The notes beneath the pieces are model-generated. The model was given only the letters and a program-made list of their open reading frames with translations. It made no database searches and was not told the origin of the DNA. Source: CAYVMN01 sp964452575 (lineage in GTDB: Bacteria; Desulfobacterota; DSM-4660; Desulfatiglandales; Desulfatiglandaceae). From it: a stretch of DNA of 49,048 nt. Each line of letters starts with the position of its first letter. Positions within the stretch are counted from its first letter, which is position 1. The DNA lies in NCBI GenBank assembly GCA_964452575.1, contig CAYVMN010000004.1:1-49048 (forward strand), given 5' to 3'. The translations under genes and the position numbers were made by a program. Positions 25,077 through 33,095 of this stretch are shown one piece after another.

Positions 25077-26457
25077 GGCTCTCCTTGGTCAGCTTAAGCC
25101 CTATCCGGAAATGCTCTTTGCCGGCGCGGTCTCTTGTAACCGAAGACAGAAAGGCCACATCTTCAAAAAATGGTGAGGACTCGAGCGTGGGAATCAACTC
25201 CGAGGCAGAGTCTCCCCATCCTTCTATCTCCACGCCCTTACCCGAGAATGCGAACCTTCGTATCCAAGCGGTCTTGGGGATGCTCTCAGTTAGTTTCTGG
25301 ATGGTTTTCAATACCTCCGGCCTGTTTCCATTAAGGGAGCTCAGGTAATCAATCCTTGCCTCGACCTGTTTGCACCTTGCGTTGATCTTATCAATACTTG
25401 CAAGTTCAGATCTCATCCGGTCCAGCTCCGAATTCAATCGGCCCAGATGAAGTTGTTGTAAGAGGATATTGCTGCCGCCCCATGCCAGGGCAGATAGGAC
25501 TAGCAGACCCGATAGCACAAACATGGCGTAATAGGCAAATTTGCCGGGTCTCCTTCGAAATTCTTCGGGGAGAAGGTTAATATCCGTCCGCATTTTGTGG
25601 ATCCCTTTTAGGGCAAGACTGTAAGCCGGTATAAGGGCAGAGGAAGGAATCCCGGTCCTGGATAGATCTAGGGGACGGACCTCAAGACCTTCCTCCTCTC
25701 TTAATTGTTCCAGCAATTCCCCGTCCACCCCGGATCCACACAATATAGTCTCAAGCCTGGACTGGCCCAACTCCTCCCTTATTGTCTTTAGTTCCTGCAA
25801 GATTAGACTGTAGAGGCGATCACGTCCATCGCCTATTTTAACATATTTGGAATAATGTAACAAATATTTTACAAAAAAAGCTATTTCTAAATAATTATTA
25901 TTTAAATAGGCAATAGCATAGGGATTGCCATCCCCCGTATCTGACTGATACGGAAAGTAGTTAGCCATTGCGGTTGAGCTGAGCTCAATACCGGATATCC
26001 CTGCCCCCAACTCCTTTGCAAGCACAAGATAGGGCTCAATCGACTCCTTCTTTGCCAGGACGAGGAGGACCTTTATGTTTCCGGTCTCCTTGTATTGGGC
26101 TATTACTTGGTAGTCAAAATAGACCTTATCGGCTGAAAAAGGCACATATTTCTCCATCTCATATCCGAGACTTGCACGCAGGTTTTCTTTGACGGCAATA
26201 GGGAGTTCCACATATCTCAAAACAGTCAAATAGCGGGGTATACCCAGAAAAATACCAGCCGATGCGATCCGGTTTTTCCGGAGGAATAATCGAGCCAGTT
26301 CCCTGATCTGATCCATCTTTTCCTGTCTCGGCTGGCCCTTTTCAAGGGGATAGACGGCATGGGCCGCCAGCCTGACGCCCCTAAACGAGGCCTTCAGATA
26401 GGCCATTGAAAGAGAATCTTCTTGTATATCAATGCCAAGGCTCGTTTGAAATAGCAA
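25054..26457 (-). CDS. gspL: Type II secretion assembly protein GspL (PilM-PilN-like fusion)
   Basis: A 467-residue protein. Residues 1-275 are an actin-like cytoplasmic domain of PilM type (TSLGIDIQEDSLSMAYLK, GIPRYLTVLRYVELP, YEMEKYVPFSADKVYFDYQ). Then DINLLPEEFRRRP, the PilN-style junction, precedes a transmembrane helix near 310-335 (FAYYAMFVLSGLLVLSALAW). A coiled coil and a C-terminal periplasmic ferredoxin-like domain follow. GspL is the single-chain equivalent of PilM plus PilN and recruits the GspE ATPase. The TTG start at 26457 follows a good GGAGGT site; no ATG lies before the actin-like fold. It overlaps gspM at its 3' end. Confidence 0.9.
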   Translation of the reverse strand: MLFQTSLGIDIQEDSLSMAYLKASFRGVRLAAHAVYPLEKGQPRQEKMDQIRELARLFLRKNRIASAGIFLGIPRYLTVLRYVELPIAVKENLRASLGYEMEKYVPFSADKVYFDYQVIAQYKETGNIKVLLVLAKKESIEPYLVLAKELGAGISGIELSSTAMANYFPYQSDTGDGNPYAIAYLNNNYLEIAFFVKYLLHYSKYVKIGDGRDRLYSLILQELKTIREELGQSRLETILCGSGVDGELLEQLREEEGLEVRPLDLSRTGIPSSALIPAYSLALKGIHKMRTDINLLPEEFRRRPGKFAYYAMFVLSGLLVLSALAWGGSNILLQQLHLGRLNSELDRMRSELASIDKINARCKQVEARIDYLSSLNGNRPEVLKTIQKLTESIPKTAWIRRFAFSGKGVEIEGWGDSASELIPTLESSPFFEDVAFLSSVTRDRAGKEHFRIGLKLTKESHVEAKGR

Positions 26458-26478
26458 ATCCGACCTCCGTGCTATACC

Positions 26479-27552
26479 TTACTCATCACTTGATCGTTTG
26501 AGGTCTCCCAGCGAATCTGCGAAGCCTTCGCGCCAGTGGATAATTCGATACCCGATCTTTGCGCTCCTATCAAGGAGGATAAGGGCCTCAATCCTTTGCC
26601 TGATATTGCTCCCCTCAACACTACCCACGGACTCTATAGTATAATAGGGACTTGCCTCGGTTGTCAGATAGGGTCTTATTGCCTCATACACTTCGTGGCC
26701 TACCAGACGGAGAAGGTCCATCAACCCGGTAAAGTCCGCTTCTTTTCTATATTCCACGATCTGATTGACTAGCTCATCGGTCATGAAAGGAAGACAACGC
26801 AGGAGTCCCGGCGAAGCGGCATTGATATTTATCTTATCCAGCCTTCCGCGAAGGGCACTGCCGATTTCACTTGATGTCGGGTTCTCATAAACCGTGAAGA
26901 TATCCTTTAGTCCACCGTAAAATATCTCCGGTGTCACCCCCCTGACCATAAGAAGTTCATCTACAGTATCAAATGGGCCGTTCTTACACTCATAAGGCTC
27001 GGGAAGGCCCTTGTAATAATCATCTTCAGCGCCATTTATACGGTGAAGGTTGTCGCTGTCCCTCCAATCCAAGATAGAATCCGCGATGATGCTTTTTTGC
27101 CTCTCTTCCAGGTCCAAACCGCCCAAGATCATCTCCAACATGACCTCGTCTGCCTTATTTAGGTCGACCTTTCCACTCTCATTCCCGATTGTCACCTTGA
27201 ATAGCCCCCGCCCGAAAGGGACAGGGGCAATATCAGTGTTAAACCTCCATCTCTCCTCCGTTTCCTCCCCTTTTCCTTCTTCACCAGCAGGGTTCACCGT
27301 CCTTATGGGTATGAATTGATTTCGTATCATCTCTTTAATCCCTCTGTTAAGCCCTGCCTCAGCGATATAATAGGCCTCAGTCTGCTCTTTGAAATTGCGG
27401 GTAATGTTTACCCCTGTCCTCATCGCATGGCAAAACTCCCCCGCGATGACCGCGAGAAGGGCCAAAACCCACAGAACCAGGAATAAGGCAATCCCATCAT
27501 GGTCTCTCAGGATTGATATCCTGGAACCCCTTGAATCCCTCATCGCCGCCAT
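26479..27552 (-). CDS. gspK: Type II secretion minor pseudopilin GspK
   Basis: A 357-residue pilus-tip protein. The prepilin-like N-terminus reads HDGIALFLVLWVLALLAVIA, with Gly before a hydrophobic helix starting IALF, in place of the usual FTLIE; GspK is the one pseudopilin lacking Glu5. The GspK-specific alpha domain follows, with GKVDLNKADEVMLEMILGG, SILDWRDSDNLHR (Ca/helix-hairpin region), GPFDTVDELLMVRG and KININAASPGLLRCLPF. The start could be ATG 27552 or 27543. The start overlaps the gspJ stop. GspK caps the GspH/I/J complex at the pseudopilus tip. Confidence 0.93.
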   Translation of the reverse strand: MAAMRDSRGSRISILRDHDGIALFLVLWVLALLAVIAGEFCHAMRTGVNITRNFKEQTEAYYIAEAGLNRGIKEMIRNQFIPIRTVNPAGEEGKGEETEERWRFNTDIAPVPFGRGLFKVTIGNESGKVDLNKADEVMLEMILGGLDLEERQKSIIADSILDWRDSDNLHRINGAEDDYYKGLPEPYECKNGPFDTVDELLMVRGVTPEIFYGGLKDIFTVYENPTSSEIGSALRGRLDKININAASPGLLRCLPFMTDELVNQIVEYRKEADFTGLMDLLRLVGHEVYEAIRPYLTTEASPYYTIESVGSVEGSNIRQRIEALILLDRSAKIGYRIIHWREGFADSLGDLKRSSDE

Positions 27553-28205
27553 ATCCTTCCATCATATGACTGTATTCGGGCAATCACAGAAACCGGGTCC
27601 GTTCCCCTTTTCTCCCTAAAGATAATCTTGACCGCAACGGGCAGGCCCTTTTCTTTTTCAGGGTCCCACTCATCCTGCCACTGGGAAAGTTCTTCCCCAG
27701 ACCCGCCTTTCAGGTATTCAAAGCTCATGCCTCCTATTCCAGTAACCAACTCAACGAACTGATCCTCACGCAAATCTTTTTCATCTATACCCTTCTCAGC
27801 AAGGATTATCCCCTTTTCGTAGAACAAGAAACGCTGCCCGCGTCCATCACGATCCTTTTCAATCAAATATCTTACGTGAACCATCCTGGCCTTGTTGGCT
27901 GGCAACAAGGCGACGCGGGATATAAAGTCCATTGATTTGCTATCGCCTCTCAGAAAATACCGCTTCAGTTTTTCATCCTTCATTTCCTTCACAGAGAGGG
28001 ATACTATCTGTCTTCTGACAAGCCCTAAGACGATGCGTTGTCGCTGGTTGGTTTCCAGGTCTTTTTCCCCCTTTTCCCAGGCCCTCGCCCCGATCCTGAG
28101 AGAAGCAAATACAATCACAAGGATCAATCCAACAATGCTAAGAGAGATAAGCAATTCCAGAAGGGTGAAACCCTCGCAATGCCTGATTACGACCCTATCT
28201 TCCAT
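27540..28205 (-). CDS. gspJ: Type II secretion minor pseudopilin GspJ
   Basis: About 221 residues. Short basic leader ending CEG followed by FTLLELLISLSIVGLILVIV: a clear prepilin cleavage site and N-methylated Phe with Glu5, then a beta-rich GspJ domain (AWEKGEKDLETNQRQRIVLG, MDFISRVALLP, FVELVTGIGGMSFEYL). I chose ATG 28205, preceded by AAGGA and giving an 11-residue leader before cleavage. An upstream ATG at 28292 would overlap gspI and give an unusually long leader of about 40 residues. Prepilin peptidase GspO is not encoded in this window, so it must be elsewhere. Confidence 0.9.
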   Translation of the reverse strand: MEDRVVIRHCEGFTLLELLISLSIVGLILVIVFASLRIGARAWEKGEKDLETNQRQRIVLGLVRRQIVSLSVKEMKDEKLKRYFLRGDSKSMDFISRVALLPANKARMVHVRYLIEKDRDGRGQRFLFYEKGIILAEKGIDEKDLREDQFVELVTGIGGMSFEYLKGGSGEELSQWQDEWDPEKEKGLPVAVKIIFREKRGTDPVSVIARIQSYDGRIWRR

Positions 28206-28260
28206 GCCCAAATCCTTATGGGCCTGGACGATACCATAGGAATTGCCCCTTATGATGGTT

Positions 28261-28767
28261 TCAGCCTCTCCTCTTTCGCGCACTCGTCTCATTATCTCTG
28301 GACTTCTCGGCGATCTTTGTCGTGGTTATTTCAAAGTGTTTTCCCCTATCCATATCCTTCCACCAGACCTCCACCTTTATGTTGAAGATGTCAAAGGGTA
28401 GTTTTGGTTCATCCTCTTTGACTGGCTCAACAAGGGCGACCTCTGCCCTCCATTTAAATGAATCTTCGAATTCGCCTTCCGTAACTGCCTCTGTGAGTTC
28501 ATCTGAGAGGAGAATCTCTTCCATCTTTTCCCTGGCATAAAAAATAGCCCGTGTATATCGTTCGGATAGTGTACTGGACTTTAGGCCCCCGGAAAAGACC
28601 TGAAATATTACAACCAGGGATATGGCAAGGACTGACATGGCCACAAGGATTTCAATAAGAGTAAATCCATCCTGCCTCCAGAAAAGCGACCTGCTTGCAA
28701 ACCCGGAAAACCCCTTTCTCTTGCAATCACGGGTGTCAGATCCTATCCATCTTAGCATTGTCATCAT
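28261..28767 (-). CDS. gspI: Type II secretion minor pseudopilin GspI
   Basis: About 168 residues. The prepilin motif RQDGFTLIEILVAMSVLAIS lies after an unusually long leader of about 34 residues; internal candidates for a shorter leader lack an ATG close to the motif. The hydrophobic helix is followed by the GspI pattern AIFYAREKMEEILLSDEL and a beta domain ending in the KVEVWWKDMDRGKHFEITTT strand pair. Start choice among GTG 28776 and clustered ATGs (28767-28758) is uncertain. It is separated from gspH by about 200 nt that hold a heptad inverted pair, the widest internal gap of the gsp operon. Confidence 0.88.
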   Translation of the reverse strand: MMTMLRWIGSDTRDCKRKGFSGFASRSLFWRQDGFTLIEILVAMSVLAISLVVIFQVFSGGLKSSTLSERYTRAIFYAREKMEEILLSDELTEAVTEGEFEDSFKWRAEVALVEPVKEDEPKLPFDIFNIKVEVWWKDMDRGKHFEITTTKIAEKSRDNETSARKRRG

Positions 28768-28817
28768 TTCTTGCACGGCTGCTCTATTCTCTTATCTCGA
28801 TATTAAGGCTAACCAAA

Positions 28818-28891
28818 GAAATTTGAAACTTGAGGGCACAGAGAACGAAGGGTCTTTTTTCCAATTTCTAATTTCGAGTTTCCAGTTTCTC
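28818..28891. repeat. Inverted heptad arrays, GAAACTT/GTTTCCA family, between gspH and gspI
   Basis: Left arm 28818-28838: GAAATTT, GAAACTT and a weaker third unit. Right arm 28864-28891: ATTTCTA, ATTTCGA, GTTTCCA, GTTTCTC. The right arm complements the left in pattern, and the family matches the pair at 43663-43731. It sits inside the gsp operon and separates gspH from gspI without any other coding function. Confidence 0.75.
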
Positions 28892-28964
28892 AGAGACGCA
28901 ACCAAAATCCGTCGAACCGTCAAGGATTGTGAGAGAAAAACTCGCACATTCGATGCGTAAGAAT

Positions 28965-29525
28965 CTAACGTCGCCGCTTCCGGGTCTCGATGTCACCGAG
29001 CTTCACTGACCCGGTTATGAAGTCAACGCCTATCCTCAACCGCCTTCCCCGCTCATTCACCAAGATCACATCTCCTCCACTGCTGCTCCCTCCGGGAGAA
29101 AAAAGGATCTCAAAAAGACCGGAAACAACTTCACCATCGGCTGATATGGCCTTTTGCAGTCGAACCCCATCGGGCAGGTCATATCCAACTGTCTTCAGAC
29201 TATCCTCACCGTCACTGCCGTCATCTTTCTCTCCTACCCCTTCAGGCCTCGGCGGCAGGGGAGCAATAGAGATCTTATCCTTGTCGAGATCAAAGATAGC
29301 CACATAACTGATCCCTCCAGATGTTGCCTGGCTCCTGGCGTATCTTAAGGAGGCAGCAATCTTTTTTGACGCGGTCTTCAACCTTATATTACCCATAGAG
29401 CCCCCCAGCCTGGGAACCACGACAGCCGAAGCTATGCCGATGATTACAAGCACTACCAGGAGTTCAATAAGGCTAAATCCGCTGTTTCTACCCCCCGATC
29501 TCCTTCCAGTTGAAGAGATCCGCAT
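28965..29525 (-). CDS. gspH: Type II secretion minor pseudopilin GspH
   Basis: About 186 residues. The leader ends in NSG, then FSLIELLVVLVIIGIASAVV: cleavage Gly, Phe1 and Glu5 are present. The GspH/FimT domain shows RLKTASKKIAASLRYARSQA followed by SYVAIFDLDKDKISI. I start at ATG 29525, with GGAGGAGAGG just upstream, giving a leader of about 16 residues. It overlaps the gspG 3' end by 38 nt. An acidic, Gly-rich insertion (GVGEKDDGSDGEDSLK) lies mid-domain. A start at 29675 would add a roughly 50-residue N-terminus overlapping gspG and is unlikely. Confidence 0.9.
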   Translation of the reverse strand: MRISSTGRRSGGRNSGFSLIELLVVLVIIGIASAVVVPRLGGSMGNIRLKTASKKIAASLRYARSQATSGGISYVAIFDLDKDKISIAPLPPRPEGVGEKDDGSDGEDSLKTVGYDLPDGVRLQKAISADGEVVSGLFEILFSPGGSSSGGDVILVNERGRRLRIGVDFITGSVKLGDIETRKRRR

Positions 29526-29922
29526 CCTCTCCCTCTCCTCCAGGGCTCCCGTCTGCTCCGCGTGAAATGATCTCGTAGTCTCCTTGCTCTCCCGGGCACC
29601 TGTACTCATAGGGGTGTCCCCAGGGATCCAGGGGCACATCCTTTGGGAGGTAAGGACCGTCCCATTTTTCCGCACCCCCCGGCTTGGTCCTCAGGGCCTG
29701 TAATCCCTCTCCTGTCGTGGGGTACTTGCCCACGTCGAGCCTGTAGGTATCTAACGCTGTTTCAAACAGCGCCATCTGGGCCTTGGCGGCCTTTTGCTTT
29801 GACGCCCCTACCTTCCCGAACATGCGGGGGGCCACCAGTGCGGCCAGGAGGCCTAAGATGACCATGACAATCAGCAGTTCGATTAATGTAAAGCCCTTTT
29901 CCTTTCTCTCAGAAGTCTCCAT
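29488..29922 (-). CDS. gspG: Type II secretion major pseudopilin GspG
   Basis: A 144-residue main subunit of the pseudopilus, close to the family length. Short leader ERKEKG, then FTLIELLIVMVILGLLAALV with Glu5; the conserved LDTYRLDVGKYPTTGEGLQAL block and the C-terminal Ca-site region DPWGHPYEYRCPGEQG with YEIISRGADGSPGG are all visible. The start ATG 29922 follows a G-rich ribosome site. It is separated from gspF by about 120 nt containing a heptad inverted pair. In the cell it is processed by prepilin peptidase and polymerised by the GspE/F platform. Confidence 0.97.
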   Translation of the reverse strand: METSERKEKGFTLIELLIVMVILGLLAALVAPRMFGKVGASKQKAAKAQMALFETALDTYRLDVGKYPTTGEGLQALRTKPGGAEKWDGPYLPKDVPLDPWGHPYEYRCPGEQGDYEIISRGADGSPGGEGEDADLFNWKEIGG

Positions 29923-29941
29923 ACTTCCCCCCTTCGTAACC

Positions 29942-30038
29942 GTTCATGGGTTCAAAGGTTCAGGGTTCAGAGGTTGTGTTTTGTTAGCTTTGGCGTAGGC
30001 GGGCCGGAGTCTGAACGCTGAACCTTTAAACGCTTACC
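29942..30038. repeat. Inverted heptad arrays, GGTTCAA/CTGAACC family, between gspF and gspG
   Basis: Left arm 29942-29976: GTTCATG, GGTTCAA, AGGTTCA, GGGTTCA, GAGGTTG. Right arm 30011-30038: CTGAACG, CTGAACC, TTTAAAC, GCTTACC. The arms pair around a 34-nt spacer. Core sequence is shared with 16519-16580, about 13 kb away, showing that this family occurs at more than one site. Confidence 0.85.
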
Positions 30039-30042
30039 CCCT

Positions 30043-31272
30043 TCAAAAAGGCATTTCACTCATGCTAAAAATCGCCATCAGCATGGAAATAACAATAAAT
30101 CCCACCACAAGACCCATGGCAAGAATCATGGCAGGCTCCAGAAAACTTATAAGTCTCTTGACCATATTTCGAACGATCTTTTCGTAATTTTCTGCCACCT
30201 TTAAGAGCATCTCGTCTAGCCTCCCTGTCTCTTCTCCCACCGTGATCATCTGTATTGCCAGGGAGGGAAATACTCCGGAATTAGTCAGAGGCCTTGAGAG
30301 CCTTTCTCCTTCTTTTACCCTATCATAAACACCTTCCAGGGATCGACTGATCACCTGGTTGCGCATTATGTCCTTTACCAGACTCAGGGCCTGCAAAATG
30401 GGGACACCACTCTTGGTCAGGGTTCCCAATGTCCTAGCAAAGCGGGCAACCTCGATCTTCTTGATCAGTTCCCCCCAAACAGGAAGATTCATTTTGCGCT
30501 GATCAATCTTAAGCCGACCGCTCGGGTTTTTCATATACTGCTTGAAAGAAAGAAATGCGGCCGCCAAGACACCAAGAATTATCCACCAGTATGTCCGCAC
30601 TGCCTCGCTAATTCCCAAAATAATTTGGGTAGCCATGGGTATGGACTGACCCATATCGGAGAAGATTATCGAGAATTTGGGAATGACATAGGTCAACATA
30701 ATTATGATCGAAATCCCGCCCACTGACACCAGAAAGACAGGGTAGACCATTGCCGATTTCAAATAGTCTTTCAGGTCCTGTGAACTCTCCAAAAAGACCC
30801 CCAATCTTTCCAAGACGGGCGCCAAGACCCCTCCAGCCTCCCCTGCCCTCACCATGTTTACATAAAAAGTGGAGAAGATCTTAGGGTGTTTGGCCAGCCC
30901 GTCTGACAGATAACCTCCGCCCTGAACAGTCTTCAAGATATCTCCTACCACCTCTTTGAACTTTTCCTTTTCCGAGGCCTCAATCAGTATGGATAAGGCC
31001 CTGTCCACAGGGAGTCCGGCCTCTGACAGGCTTGAAAGATCTTGCGTAAAGATCATTACATCCTTGGAAGAGACCCCCTGAAAGATAGAAAAGGCCCCCT
31101 TCGAAAGGCTCATGCTAAGGAGCCTGTTGCCTCTTTGAGACAGGCCAATCCTTATGGGAATATACCCCATATCATGGAGCTTGACCACCACTGCCTTTTC
31201 CCCATCCGCCTCAAAAGTGCCAGCAAGAATCTTGCCCGAAGGATCTGTGGCCTTGTACGTATAGGTGGCCAT
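30043..31272 (-). CDS. gspF: Type II secretion inner-membrane platform protein GspF
   Basis: A 409-residue polytopic protein with two T2SF cytoplasmic domains, each a helical bundle, and three membrane helices (near residues 165-190, 220-240 and 375-400). Signatures are YKATDPSGKILAGTFEAD at the N-terminus, FTQDLSSLSEAGLPVDRAL, MVRAGEAGGVLAPVLERLG and the second-copy ARTLGTLTKSGVPILQAL, MITVGEETGRLDEML and LEPAMILAMGLVVGFI. Length is normal. It begins one base after the gspE stop, so it is coupled to it. Only 4 nt separate its stop from the heptad array upstream of gspG. Confidence 0.95.
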   Translation of the reverse strand: MATYTYKATDPSGKILAGTFEADGEKAVVVKLHDMGYIPIRIGLSQRGNRLLSMSLSKGAFSIFQGVSSKDVMIFTQDLSSLSEAGLPVDRALSILIEASEKEKFKEVVGDILKTVQGGGYLSDGLAKHPKIFSTFYVNMVRAGEAGGVLAPVLERLGVFLESSQDLKDYLKSAMVYPVFLVSVGGISIIIMLTYVIPKFSIIFSDMGQSIPMATQIILGISEAVRTYWWIILGVLAAAFLSFKQYMKNPSGRLKIDQRKMNLPVWGELIKKIEVARFARTLGTLTKSGVPILQALSLVKDIMRNQVISRSLEGVYDRVKEGERLSRPLTNSGVFPSLAIQMITVGEETGRLDEMLLKVAENYEKIVRNMVKRLISFLEPAMILAMGLVVGFIVISMLMAIFSMSEMPF

Positions 31273-31273
31273 T

Positions 31274-32791
31274 TTATTTCTCCAGTGTTACCCTCAATAC
31301 CTCTGGGATTGTAGTAATCCCCTCCTTGACCTTCCGCCACCCATCCTGCCGCAAGGTTAGCATCCCCTTTTCTATGGCAACGTCTTTGATCCTTTCTGTA
31401 CTCGATTTCCCCGTGATCTCCCTTCTGATCACATCATCAACAGGAAGGTATTCAAAGATGGCCGTCCTTCCCCTGAAACCCGTATGCCTGCATTCTTCAC
31501 ACCCTCTTCCTACAAAAAATTCGACACCCGTCATTTCTTCAGGTGTTGCCCCCATCGACCTCAACAGCTTTTCCTCCGGGATGGTCAACTCTTTGCAGTG
31601 AGGACAGATGACCCTGACAAGCCTCTGAGCCAACACGCCCAGCAGAGTGGAACTGAGCAGGAAATGCTCCACTCCCATGTCGAGAAGTCGGGTGACGGCC
31701 CCTGCCGCATCATTTGTGTGCAGGGTGCTGAAAAGCAGATGTCCCGTGAGTGCAGATTGAATAGCAATCTCTGCGGTCTCTTTATCCCTGATTTCCCCTA
31801 CTAGGATAATATCAGGGTCTTGGCGGACTATTGAGCGAAGTCCCCTGGCAAAGGTCAGTCCGACTTTGGGGTTGACCTGGATCTGGTTGACGCCCCTCAG
31901 CTGATATTCCACTGGCTCTTCAAGGGTAATGATCTTTTTCTCTGACGAATTTATCTTATCAAGGGTCGTATACAGTGTGGATGTCTTCCCGCTTCCAGTT
32001 GGGCCGGTCACTAGTATCATGCCGTAGGGCTGTGACACCAGGTCCAAGTACTGTGAATAGAGGTCATCGGGAAAGCCCAGTTTCTTCAGGTCAAGGACCA
32101 AGGTCTCCCTGTCCAGGATTCGCATCACCAGACTCTCCCCGTAAATGGTTGGGATAGTAGATATGCGGAAATCAATTTCCCTGTCGGCAATCTTGAGCTT
32201 GATTCTTCCGTCTTGAGGCAGGCGCCTCTCTGCAATATCCAGCTTTGACATTATCTTGACCCTGGAGATTATTGCGGCCTGTAGTCTTAATGGCGGGGAT
32301 TCGACGTCATGGAGGACCCCATCTATCCGGTACCGGACATTGAATTCATTTTCAAAGGGCTCAAAGTGGATATCGCTTGCCCTCAGATCAACCGCATTGT
32401 AGATTAATCTATTGACCAACCTGATGATAGGGGCCTCTGAGGCAAGGTCCCTGAGATGGTCAGCGTCCTCTTCCATCCCGGGGGATATGTCATAGACGTC
32501 TTTGTCTGCCTCTTCTATTATTGTTTCAAGGGATTGGGTGCCCGCACCATATAGCCTCTCTATGTTCTCAATGATATCGGACTCTCGTCCCTCGTTGACC
32601 TCGATGTCTAACCCGTATGCAACTCTCAGGCTGTCAATGACATAGAAGTCCCTTGGATCGGCCATGGCTATCCGCAGGGACTTCTCATCCACATTGAGAG
32701 GTATAAACCTGGCCTCCCTCATGAATTCGATTGAGAGATTGTCTATGGTAACCGGCTGCTTGGGATAATCTTGATAGGACAAGGACCTCAT
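31274..32791 (-). CDS. gspE: Type II secretion ATPase GspE
   Basis: About 505 residues. N-terminal N1E domain (residues 1-110), then the hexameric ATPase core: VTGPTGSGKTSTLYTTLD (Walker A) near residue 260, the Asp box TLEEPVEYQ, QDPDIILVGEIRDKETAEIA (Walker B) and the His box SALTGHLLFSTLHTNDA. A tetracysteine zinc module, CPHC and CEEC about 35 residues apart, is present as in type II secretion and PilB enzymes. I chose ATG 32791, with GAGGAG about 7 nt upstream, over GTG 32797. It is the first gene of the gsp operon; the upstream region (32792-33095) holds a heptad pair and a separate hairpin. Confidence 0.96.
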   Translation of the reverse strand: MRSLSYQDYPKQPVTIDNLSIEFMREARFIPLNVDEKSLRIAMADPRDFYVIDSLRVAYGLDIEVNEGRESDIIENIERLYGAGTQSLETIIEEADKDVYDISPGMEEDADHLRDLASEAPIIRLVNRLIYNAVDLRASDIHFEPFENEFNVRYRIDGVLHDVESPPLRLQAAIISRVKIMSKLDIAERRLPQDGRIKLKIADREIDFRISTIPTIYGESLVMRILDRETLVLDLKKLGFPDDLYSQYLDLVSQPYGMILVTGPTGSGKTSTLYTTLDKINSSEKKIITLEEPVEYQLRGVNQIQVNPKVGLTFARGLRSIVRQDPDIILVGEIRDKETAEIAIQSALTGHLLFSTLHTNDAAGAVTRLLDMGVEHFLLSSTLLGVLAQRLVRVICPHCKELTIPEEKLLRSMGATPEEMTGVEFFVGRGCEECRHTGFRGRTAIFEYLPVDDVIRREITGKSSTERIKDVAIEKGMLTLRQDGWRKVKEGITTIPEVLRVTLEK

Positions 32792-32890
32792 GATCACTCC
32801 TCATCAAGTGCATATGTCTACAAAATACCAGTACATTTGAGGGTCTTCAAGTACAACCCATACAATGATTGATGTTACCTGGGTTGATCG

Positions 32891-33035
32891 GTTCAACGTT
32901 CAAGGTTCTGGGTTGAGGCGTCAAATAATTTTCACCCAATGGGTGAAATAGACTAAGCCCGCTATTGGACTGTAACGTTAAGTAATGTCAATGTGTTATA
33001 ACCTTTGAACCTAGAACCCCGAACCTAGAACCGAT
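32891..33035. repeat. Inverted heptad arrays, GTTCAAG/AACCTAG family, upstream of gspE
   Basis: Left arm 32891-32918: GTTCAAC, GTTCAAG, GTTCTGG, GTTGAGG. Right arm 33001-33035: ACCTTTG, AACCTAG, AACCCCG, AACCTAG, AACCGAT. The 82-nt spacer contains a separate short hairpin (32930-32948). The pair sits between gspE and the SDR epimerase gene, both on the minus strand. Confidence 0.85.
32930..32948. promoter_or_regulatory. Perfect dyad TTTCACCC-AAT-GGGTGAAA upstream of gspE
   Basis: An 8-bp perfect inverted repeat with a 3-nt centre, about 140 nt upstream of the gspE start and inside the spacer of the heptad pair. There is no T-run in either direction, so it does not look like an intrinsic terminator; it could be a protein-binding site or a stem in the leader. 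Confidence 0.4.
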
Positions 33036-33095
33036 CAGTTTAGGTGTTAATTTATATCTTTTCTGATGCTATCACAACAAATTTCCTGGCTCTCG

